Shown here: one piece after another, positions 56,201 to 64,000 of the stretch | How positions within the stretch are numbered: position 1 is the stretch's first letter | How the letters are laid out: each line of letters starts with the position of its first letter | Assembly: GCF_045679555.1 (NCBI RefSeq) | Contig: NC_092093.1 | Coordinates: 62,809,390-62,873,389 of the forward strand | DNA: 64,000 nucleotides | Direction of reading: 5' to 3' | Source of the DNA: Salvelinus alpinus | Lineage: Eukaryota; Chordata; Actinopteri; Salmoniformes; Salmonidae | Program-made: the position numbers and the translations under genes | The notes under the pieces: generated by a model | What the model was told of the DNA's origin: nothing | The model's database searches: none | The model's input: the letters and a program-made list of their open reading frames with translations, nothing else

Positions 56201-59170
56201 CGTCTCATTAGGGTCACTGACACCCGGGTAAAGCAGCCGTCTCATTAGGGTCACTGCCACCTGGGTAAAGCAGCCGTCTCATTAGGGTCACTGCCACCCG
56301 GGTAAAGCAGCCGTCTCATTAGGGTCACTGCCACCTGGGTAAAGCAGCCGTCTCATTAGGGTCACTGCCACCCGGGTAAAGCAGCCGTCTCATTAGGGTC
56401 ACTGCCACCCGGGTAAAGCAGCCGTCTCAGTAGGGTCACTGCCACCCGGGTAAAGCAGCCGTCTCATTAGGGTCACTGCCACCCGGGTAAAGCAGCCGTC
56501 TCATTAGGGTCACTGCCACCCGGGTAAAGCAGCCGTCTCATTAGGGTCACTGCCACCCGGGTAAAGCAGCCGTCTCATTAGGGTCACTGCCACCCGGGTA
56601 AAGCAGCCGTCTCATTAGGGTCACTGCCACCTGGGTAAAGCAGCCGTCTCATTAGGGTCACTGCCACCCGGGTAAAGCAGCCGTCTCATTAGGGTCACTG
56701 CCACCTGGGTAAAGCAGCCGTCTCATTAGGGTCACTGCCACCCGGGTAAAGCAGCCGTCTCATTAGGGTCACTGCCACCCGGGTAAAGCAGCCGTCTCAT
56801 TAGGGTCACTGCCACCCGGGTAAAGCAGCCGTCTCATTAGGGTCACTGCCACCCGGGTAAAGCAGCCGTCTCATTAGGGTCACTGCCACCCGGGTAAAGC
56901 AGCCGTCTCATTAGGGTCACTGCCACCCGGGTAAAGCAGCCGTCTCATTAGGGTCACTGCCACCCGGGTAAAGCAGCCGTATCATTAGGGTCACTGCCAC
57001 CCGGGTAAAGCAGCCGTCTCATTAGGGTCACTGCCACCCGGGTAAAGCAGCCGTCTCATTAGGGTCACTGCCACCCGGGTAAAGCAGCCGTCTCATTAGG
57101 GTCACTGCCACCCGGGTAAAGCAGCCGTCTCATTAGGGTCACTGCCACCTGGGTAAAGCAGCCGTCTCATTAGGGTCACTGCCACCCGGGTAAAGCAGCC
57201 GTCTCATTAGGGTCACTGCCACCCGGGTAAAGCAGACGTCTCATTAGGGTCACTGCCACCCGGGTAAAGCAGCCGTCTCATTAGGGTCACTGCCACCCGG
57301 GTAAAGCAGCCGTCTCATTAGGGTCACTGCCACCCGGGTAAAGCAGCCGTCTCATTAGGGTCACTGACACCCGGGTAAAGCAGCCGTCTCATTAGGGTCA
57401 CTGCCACCTGGGTAAAGCAGCCGTCTCATTAGGGTCACTGCCACCCGGGTAAAGCAGCCGTCTCATTAGGGTCACTGCCACCCGGGTAAAGCAGCCGTCT
57501 CATTAGGGTCACTGCCACCCGGGTAAAGCAGCCGTCTCATTAGGGTCACTGCCACCCGGGTAAAGCAGCCGTCTCAGTAGGGTCACTGCCACCCGGGTAA
57601 AGCAGCCGTCTCATTAGGGTCACTGCCACCCGGGTAAAGCAGCCGTCTCATTAGGGTCACTGCCACCCGGGTAAAGCAGCCGTCTCATTAGGGTCACTGC
57701 CACCCGGGTAAAGCAGCCGTCTCATTAGGGTCACTGCCACCCGGGTAAAGCAGCCGTCTCATTAGGGTCACTGCCACCTGGGTAAAGCAGCCGTCTCATT
57801 AGGGTCACTGCCACCCGGGTAAAGCAGCCGTCTCATTAGGGTCACTGCCACCCGGGTAAAGCAGCCGTCTCATTAGGGTCACTGCCACCTGGGTAAAGCA
57901 GCCGTCTCATTAGGGTCACTGCCACCCGGGTAAAGCAGCCGTCTCATTAGGGTCACTGCCACCCGGGTAAAGCAGCCGTCTCAGTAGGGTCACTGCCACC
58001 CGGGTAAAGCAGCCGTCTCATTAGGGTCACTGCCACCCGGGTAAAGCAGCCGTCTCATTAGGGTCACTGCCACCCGGGTAAAGCAGCCGTCTCATTAGGG
58101 TCACTGCCACCCGGGTAAAGCAGCCGTCTCATTAGGGTCACTGCCACCCGGGTAAAGCAGCCGTCTCATTAGGGTCACTGCCACCTGGGTAAAGCAGCCG
58201 TCTCATTAGGGTCACTGCCACCCGGGTAAAGCAGCCGTCTCATTAGGGTCACTGCCACCTGGGTAAAGCAGCCGTCTCATTAGGGTCACTGCCACCCGGG
58301 TAAAGCAGCCGTCTCATTAGGGTCACTGCCACCCGGGTAAAGCAGCCGTCTCATTAGGGTCACTGCCACCCGGGTAAAGCAGCCGTCTCATTAGGGTCAC
58401 TGCCACCCGGGTAAAGCAGCCGTCTCATTAGGGTCACTGCCACCCGGGTAAAGCAGCCGTCTCATTAGGGTCACTGCCACCCGGGTAAAGCAGCCGTCTC
58501 ATTAGGGTCACTGCCACCTGGGTAAAGCAGCCGTCTCATTAGGGTCACTGCCACCCGGGTAAAGCAGCCGTCCCATTAGGGTCACTGCCACCCGGGTAAA
58601 GCAGCCGTCTCATTAGGGTCACTGCCACCCGGGTAAAGCAGCCGTCTCATTAGGGTCACTGCCACCCGGGTAAAGCAGCCGTCTCATTAGGGTCACTGCC
58701 ACCCGGGTAAAGCAGCCGTCTCATTAGGGTCACTGCCACCTGGGTAAAGCAGCCGTCTCATTAGGGTCACTGCCACCCGGGTAAAGCAGCCGTCTCATTA
58801 GGGTCACTGCCACCCGGGTAAAGCAGCCGTCTCATTAGGGTCACTGCCACCCGGGTAAAGCAGCCGTCTCATTAGGGTCACTGCCACCCGGGTAAAGCAG
58901 CCGTCTCATTAGGGTCACTGCCACCCGGGTAAAGCAGCCGTCTCATTAGGGTCACTGCCACCCGGGTAAAGCAGCCGTCTCATTAGGGTCACTGCCACCC
59001 GGGTAAAGCAGCCGTCTCATTAGGGTCACTGCCACCTGGGTAAAGCAGCCGTCTCATTAGGGTCACTGCCACCCGGGTAAAGCAGCCGTCTCATTAGGGT
59101 CACTGCCACCCGGGTAAAGCAGCCGTCTCATTAGGGTCACTGCCACCCGGGTAAAGCAGCCGTCTCACTG
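53290..59170. repeat. 37-bp satellite array, about 159 copies
   Basis: Head-to-tail units of ATTAGGGTCACTGCCACCCG followed by GGTAAAGCAGCCGTCTC, 5.9 kb in all. Most units are identical. Recurrent variants are CCTGGG for CCCGGG, CAGACG for CAGCCG, CAGTAGGG for CATTAGGG and TGACACC for TGCCACC. Variant clusters repeat about every 1.15-1.19 kb (see findings). Units carry two CpGs, a SmaI site and one TTAGGG word. No ORF survives. The first and last units are diverged, as at typical array edges. Confidence 0.98.
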
Positions 59171-59422
59171 GGGTCGCGACGCCCCTGTGCGATGTGAGTG
59201 GAAGGTAAATGGGCCTGAACATTGCCACAGTATCGCTGGCTGCATGGGTTCCATTAAACCAGCCAAGCCAGACCTGGGATGAATGTAGATTATTAAAGTG
59301 AGGACCAGCACCATTCATTCTGTCATAACATAACACCATAACACAGCCATGATTAAAGTAAGGCACAGGGAAGGGTTGCCCACATTGAAATAGACAAGAT
59401 AGAATTGTCACGTGGGGATTTA
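59171..59422. other. Unique sequence between satellite and Tc1
   Basis: No gene or repeat recognised. Confidence 0.5.
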
Positions 59423-60244
59423 CACTGAACAAGAATATGGACGCAACATTCAACAATTTTACTAGTTAGAATTCATATAAAGAAATCAGTCAATTGAAAT
59501 AAATTCATTGGGCCCTAATCTATGGATTTCACATGACTGGGAAGGGGCACAGACAATCCCACTTGGGAGGCAGCCCCAGCCAGTCAGAATGAGTTTTTCC
59601 CCACAAAAGGGCTTTACTACAGACAGAAATACTCATTTACATTTACATTTAAGTCATTTAGCAGACGCTCTTATCCAGAGCGACTTACTCCTCCATTTCA
59701 TCAGCTGTCAGGGTGGCTGGTCTCAGACGATCCAGGTGAAGAAGCTGGAAGTGGAGGTCCTGGGCTGGCGTGGTTACACGTGGTCTGCTGTTGTGAGGCC
59801 GGTTGGATGTATTGTCAAATTCTCTAATACGACTTTGGAGGCAGCTTATGGTAGAGAACTTAACATTCAATTCTCTGGCAACAGCTCTGGTGGACATTCC
59901 TGAAGTCAGCATGCCAATTGCACGCTCCCTCAACTTGACATATGTGGCATTGTATTGTGTGACAAAACTGAACATTTTAGTGGCCTTGTATTGTACCCAG
60001 CACAAGGTACACCTGTCTATGATCACGCTGTTTAGTCAGCTTTATGATATGCCACACCTGTCAAGTGGATGGATTATCTTGGCAAAGGAGAAATGTTCAC
60101 TAAGAGCGATGTAAACAAATTTGTGCACAACATTTAAGAGAAATAAGCTTTTTGTGCCTATGTAAAAATTCTGGGATCTTTTATTTCAGCTCATGAAACA
60201 TGGGACCAACACTTTATATGTTGCGTTTATATTTTTGTTCAGTG
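59423..60244 (-). mobile_element. Tc1-like element with nested short insertion
   Basis: TA-flanked; ends CACTGAACAAGAATATGGAC and inverted CACTGAACAAAAATATAAAC. Minus-strand frame 59,685-60,026 reads RERAIGMLTSGMSTRAVARE then LNVKFSTISCLQSRI, the N-terminal DNA-binding part. The catalytic half is deleted. It contains the short repeat at 59,626. Confidence 0.9.
59626..59685. repeat. Short abundant fish repeat nested in Tc1
   Basis: CATTTACATTTACATTTAAG then TCATTTAGCAGACGCTCTTA and TCCAGAGCGACTTA interrupt the Tc1 sequence, with TACTC on both sides as a possible duplication. This word is one I recall as very common in teleost genomes. Confidence 0.7.
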
Positions 60245-60938
60245 TAGTAATCCAAACAATGAGGTGGATTCATATTCTGAAATTGAACATCCTGAAAAAT
60301 AACTAGCCTAATCAGTTGTTTTTCAGGTACAAAACATGGCTGCTCTGCTGTTCTATCCTCCTCCGTCTGTCTGTCTGTCTGTCTGTCTGTCTGCTGTTCT
60401 GTCTCTTGTTCTATAGCTGCCCATGGCACAGCCAGTCTGGCATGGCAGGGTACCCTGCCGAGAGGAACTAGAGAAAACAGGCTGTGAGTCAGGAGGGGTC
60501 TCAGAACATGTGGCACCCCTCTCCACCCAACTGAGGGGGCCCTCACACTATAGAGGAACCTATCATGCACACCTGATTACATTACTGGCAAATGGTCTTC
60601 AGGAATGAGTGTAATTGTGTGTCATTACAGCCTGTGAAGTGTGACAGGAGGACCCTAAAACAGAGATTGGCTTTTGTGAAAACAGCACACTGACTATCCC
60701 ACCAAATCAACCTCGGAGAGACAATTGACGTGTCTTCAACATCAGTCTCTGACAAAATTATTATGTATTATTATTACATTTATTGATCTCTTTAAAATGT
60801 TAGCAGATATGCTGTTGATGCAAGCATAGTACAGCATGTTCTCAAAATTATAACCATGCAACGTATTGTGAATATAACACGGTATGAGTTGCGTTCTATG
60901 TTAGGACAAAAATACATCATATCTGATCATTCCTTTAC
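60245..60938. other. Unique stretch with a (CTGT)n tract
   Basis: No gene. A CTGT microsatellite (about 7 units) lies at 60,364-60,392. Confidence 0.6.
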
Positions 60939-61315
60939 TGTAAAGGTTTTCTTCCTGGGGTGAAGGAGAGGACCAAAATGCAGCGTAGCCAGTGCTCAAC
61001 ATGTTTAATTATAAGAACAAGTGAACACTACAAACAACTTACAAAATAACAAACGTGCAAAACCGATACAGACCTATCTGGTGCAGAACACAAACACAGA
61101 GACAGGTAACAACCACCCACAACGAACACAGTGAAACAACCTACCTAAATATGACTCTTAATTAGAGGAACGCAAAACACCTGCCTCTAATTAAGAGCCA
61201 TACCAGGCAACCCTAAACCAACATAGAAACACACAACATAGAATGCCCACCCAAAACTCACGCCCTGACCATCACACACATACAAAACAACAGAAAACAG
61301 GTCAGGAACGTGACA
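60939..61315 (-). repeat. 3' LTR
   Basis: 377 bp, TG...CA bounded. It is the plus-strand-left copy and the 3' LTR in element orientation. It contains TTAATTATAAGAAC and ATTAAGAG words. Confidence 0.95.
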
Positions 61316-61326
61316 GAACCCCCCCC

Positions 61327-63372
61327 TCAAGGTGCGAACGCCGGGCGCACCAGCACAAAGTCCAGGGGAGGGTCTGGGTGGGCATCTGACCACGGTGGTG
61401 GCTCAGGCTCCGGACGCTGTCCCCACACCACCATAGTCACTCCCCGCTTCTGTATCCCCCTCCCAATGACCACCCTCCAACTAAAACCACCTAAATGAAG
61501 GGGCAGCACCGGGATAAGGGGCAGCACCGGGATAAGGGGCAGCACCGGGATAAGGGGCAGCACCGGGATAAGGGGCGGCAGGTCCTGGCTGAGGAACTCT
61601 GGCAGGTCCTGGCTGAGGGACTCTGGCAGGTCCTGGCTGAGGGACTCTGGCAGGTCCTGGCTGAGGGACTCTGGCAGGTCCTGGCTGAGGGACTCTGGCA
61701 GGTCCGGGCTGAGGGACTCTGGCAGGTCCGGGCTGAGGGACTCTGGCAGGTCCGGGCTGAGGGACTCTGGCAGGTCCGGGCTGACGGAAGGCTCTGGCTG
61801 ATCCGGTCTGGCGGAAGGCTCTGGCTGATCCGGTCTGGCGGAAGGCTCTGGCTGATCCGGTCTGGCGGAAGGCTCTGGCTGATCCGGTCTGGCGGAAGGC
61901 TCTAGCGGCTCCTGTCTGGCGGACGGCTCTAGCGGCTCCTGTCTGGCGGACGGCTCTGTAGGCTCATGGCAGACGGGCGGCTTTGCAGGCTCATGGCAGA
62001 CGGGCGGCTTTGCAGGCTCATGGCAGACGGACAGTTCAGACGGCGTAGGGCAGACGGGCAGTTCAGACGCCGCTGGGCAGACGGGCAGTTCAGGCGCCGC
62101 TGGGCAGACGGGCAGTTCAGGCGCCGCTGGGCAGACGGGCAGTTCAGGCGCCGCTGGGCAGACGGGCAGTTCAGGCGCCGCTGGGCAGACGGCAGACTCT
62201 GGCCGGCTGAGACGCACTGTAGGCCTGGTGCGTGGTACCGGAACTGGAGGTACCGGGCTAAGGACACGCACCTTCAGGCTAGTGCGGGGAACAACAACAG
62301 GGCACACTGGACTCTCGTGGCGCACTCTAGGCCTGGTGCGTGGTACCGGAACTGGAGGTACCGGGCTGAGGGCACGCACCTCAGGGCGAGTGCGGGGAGA
62401 AGGAACAGTGCGTACAGGGCTCTGGAGACGCACAGGAGGCTTGGTGCGTGGTGCCGGAACTGGAGGCACTGGGCTGGAGACACGCACCATAGGGAGAGTG
62501 CGTGGAGGAGGAACAGGGCTCTGGAGATGCACTGGAAGCCTGGTGCGTGGTGTAGGCACTGGTGGTACTGAGCTGGGGTGGGAAGGTGGCGCCGGATATA
62601 CCGGACCGTGAAGGAGGACACGTGCTCTTGAGCACCGAGCCTCCCCAACCTTACCAGGTTGAATGGTCCCCGTAGCCCTGCCAGTGCGGCGAGGTGGAAT
62701 AGCCCGCACTGGGCTATGCAGGCGAACCGGGGACACCACCTGTAAGGCTGGTGCCATGTACGCCGGCCCGAGGAGACGTACTGGAGACCAGATACGTTGG
62801 GCCGGCTTCATGGCACTCGGCTCGATGCCCAACCTAGCCCTCCCAGTGCGGCAAGGTGGAATAGCCCGCACTGGGCTAAGCACGCGTACTGGGGACACCG
62901 TGCGTTCTTCCGCATAACACGGTGTCTGCCCGTACTCCCGCTCTCCACGGTAATCACACACCTCAGGGCGAGTACCGTGTATGCTACGCCAAACCAACAT
63001 CTCTCTCTCTTCGCTCTCCCCCAATATCACCAACAACTCATCAAATGTCTCATAATCTCCCATCCTTTCACTTTCCTCCAATCTGTCCAATAACTCCTCC
63101 ACATTCTCCGACTCGTACCTCAATTTAGCCCACTGCTCCTTCTGGTAAGCACGGGGAACTGGCTCAAATCTCCCACTTGACCCAGCCATACTCCCCGTGT
63201 GCCCCCCCCCCCAAGAATTTTTTTGGGGAGCCTCTCGGGCTTCCAGCCACTCTGCCTTGCTAGCTCCCGCTGCTGCTGCTGCTGCCGCCGTTGCCTGTTG
63301 CCACGCTGCTTGGTCCGGGTTTGGTGGGTGGTTCTGTAAAGGTTTTCTTCCTGGGGTGAAGGAGAGGACCAA
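61327..63372 (-). CDS. Proline-rich repeat ORF of the LTR element
   Basis: A 681-codon open frame fills the element. The first ATG (63,372) lies inside the 5' LTR; a likelier start is the internal ATG at 63,189 ([13 protein letters not shown]). The N-terminal part after it is helical and acidic ([40 protein letters not shown]). The rest is made of short repeats: SPVR/PPVP-x-PRTR modules, PVCPAAPEL five times, VCHEPAKPP three times, SARPDQPEP four times, SLSPDLPE and SLSQDLPE about nine times, and PLIPVL four times. There is no zinc knuckle, protease, RT or integrase motif. It could be a gag-derived structural protein or an incidental frame kept open by in-frame repeats. Repeat lengths (18, 24 and 27 nt) are multiples of three, which favours selection for coding or slippage held in frame. 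The function is unknown. Confidence 0.6.
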   Translation of the reverse strand: MVLSFTPGRKPLQNHPPNPDQAAWQQATAAAAAAAGASKAEWLEAREAPQKNSWGGGHTGSMAGSSGRFEPVPRAYQKEQWAKLRYESENVEELLDRLEESERMGDYETFDELLVILGESEEREMLVWRSIHGTRPEVCDYRGEREYGQTPCYAEERTVSPVRVLSPVRAIPPCRTGRARLGIEPSAMKPAQRIWSPVRLLGPAYMAPALQVVSPVRLHSPVRAIPPRRTGRATGTIQPGKVGEARCSRARVLLHGPVYPAPPSHPSSVPPVPTPRTRLPVHLQSPVPPPRTLPMVRVSSPVPPVPAPRTKPPVRLQSPVRTVPSPRTRPEVRALSPVPPVPVPRTRPRVRHESPVCPVVVPRTSLKVRVLSPVPPVPVPRTRPTVRLSRPESAVCPAAPELPVCPAAPELPVCPAAPELPVCPAAPELPVCPAASELPVCPTPSELSVCHEPAKPPVCHEPAKPPVCHEPTEPSARQEPLEPSARQEPLEPSARPDQPEPSARPDQPEPSARPDQPEPSARPDQPEPSVSPDLPESLSPDLPESLSPDLPESLSPDLPESLSQDLPESLSQDLPESLSQDLPESLSQDLPEFLSQDLPPLIPVLPLIPVLPLIPVLPLIPVLPLHLGGFSWRVVIGRGIQKRGVTMVVWGQRPEPEPPPWSDAHPDPPLDFVLVRPAFAP

Positions 63373-63711
63373 AATGCAGCGTAGCCAGTGCTCAACATGT
63401 TTAATTATAAGAACAAGTGAACACTACAAACAACTTACAAAATAACAAACGTGCAAAACCGATACAGACCTATCTGGTGCAGAACACAAACACAGAGACA
63501 GGTAACAACCACCCACAACGAACACAGTGAAACAACCTACCTAAATATGACTCTTAATTAGAGGAACGCAAAACACCTGCCTCTAATTAAGAGCCATACC
63601 AGGCAACCCTAAACCAACATAGAAACACACAACATAGAATGCCCACCCAAAACTCACGCCCTGACCATCACACACATACAAAACAACAGAAAACAGGTCA
63701 GGAACGTGACA
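63335..63711 (-). repeat. 5' LTR
   Basis: 377 bp, matching the other LTR base for base as far as I can see. The right flank, TTTAC, repeats the left flank of the element. Confidence 0.95.
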
Positions 63712-63795
63712 TTTACTGTGTATTTAGTATTTGTATAAAAGCTTATCCCTATGAAGCTTTTATGGTGGTGGTAGTGGTGGTGGTGGGGGTGGGGG

Positions 63796-63967
<172 letters not shown>

Positions 63968-64000
63968 CCGGGCTCAGGCTGGCTGTCATGTCATAAAGGA

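Larger units (their letters stand above)
60939..63711 (-). mobile_element. Young non-autonomous LTR retrotransposon
   Basis: Two 377-bp LTRs (60,939-61,315 and 63,335-63,711) with no difference seen by eye; a 5-bp target duplication TTTAC at 60,934-60,938 and 63,712-63,716; minus-strand LTRs start TGTCACG and end TTTACA. A polypurine tract, GAGGGGGGGGTTC, sits just before the 3' LTR (61,316-61,328), which fixes the minus orientation. Behind the 5' LTR the sequence is GAACCACCCACC, not a TGG-type primer-binding site. The 2-kb interior encodes one repeat-rich ORF and no protease, RT or integrase, so mobility would need enzymes from another element. Confidence 0.95.

Noticed and set aside
53290..59170. 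Regular 37-bp repeats as a CRISPR array
   Set aside because: Units are contiguous with no unique spacers, and this is a vertebrate genome.
61495..62611. Plus-strand ORFs of 127-201 codons over the LTR element
   Set aside because: They are mirror frames of the repeat ORF; the polypurine tract and LTR polarity set the minus strand as sense.

Overview
The window is nuclear DNA of a ray-finned fish, almost certainly a salmonid (salmon, trout or charr). The evidence is the repeat content: several Tc1-like transposon families, tRNA-derived SINEs, L2-type LINE tails and Ty3/gypsy relics of the kinds that crowd salmonid genomes. Genes are split by standard GT-AG introns. There is nothing prokaryotic or viral here.

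Two conserved host genes lie head to head. On the minus strand, positions 25-5348 carry coding exons of mtfr1 (mitochondrial fission regulator 1), with a likely non-coding first exon and promoter near 11,616-11,720; its 3' exons run off the left edge. On the plus strand, 23,130-30,813 carries the complete coding region of armc1 (armadillo repeat containing 1; six coding exons, 274 codons), with a likely non-coding first exon ending at 22,034. The same divergent pair is found in human 8q13. Both products act on mitochondria, so the pairing may be functional, but the roughly 10 kb between the two promoters is full of transposons.

Layout: 0-5.4 kb, mtfr1 exons, whose third intron holds a 40-bp satellite and two Tc1 relics, and whose second intron holds a long foldback repeat. 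5.5-21.7 kb, transposon-rich divergent intergenic region: an apparently intact Tc1 transposase gene (12.5-14.1 kb), a decayed LTR retrotransposon with protease-integrase-RT-RNase H order (15.0-17.7 kb), a tandemly duplicated SINE, and a nested inverted-repeat element (19.2-21.5 kb). 21.8-31 kb, armc1, with hAT-like and Tc1 insertions in its introns and an unexplained 3'-exon-like segment in intron 3. 31-53 kb, gene-free sequence with Tc1 elements, minisatellites, a 2.9-kb L2 LINE and stretches of non-repetitive, possibly conserved non-coding DNA. 53.3-59.2 kb, a 5.9-kb satellite of about 159 copies of a 37-bp unit with signs of higher-order structure. 60.9-63.7 kb, a very young LTR element (two 377-bp LTRs with no difference seen, 5-bp target duplication) carrying one 681-codon proline-rich repeat ORF and no polymerase. 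The window ends in a GA microsatellite.

The best candidates for something little described are the LTR element with its repeat-built ORF, the higher-order satellite, the in-frame repeat expansion inside a Tc1 transposase, the unexplained exon-like segment inside armc1, and the tandem splice acceptors at mtfr1 exon 3.
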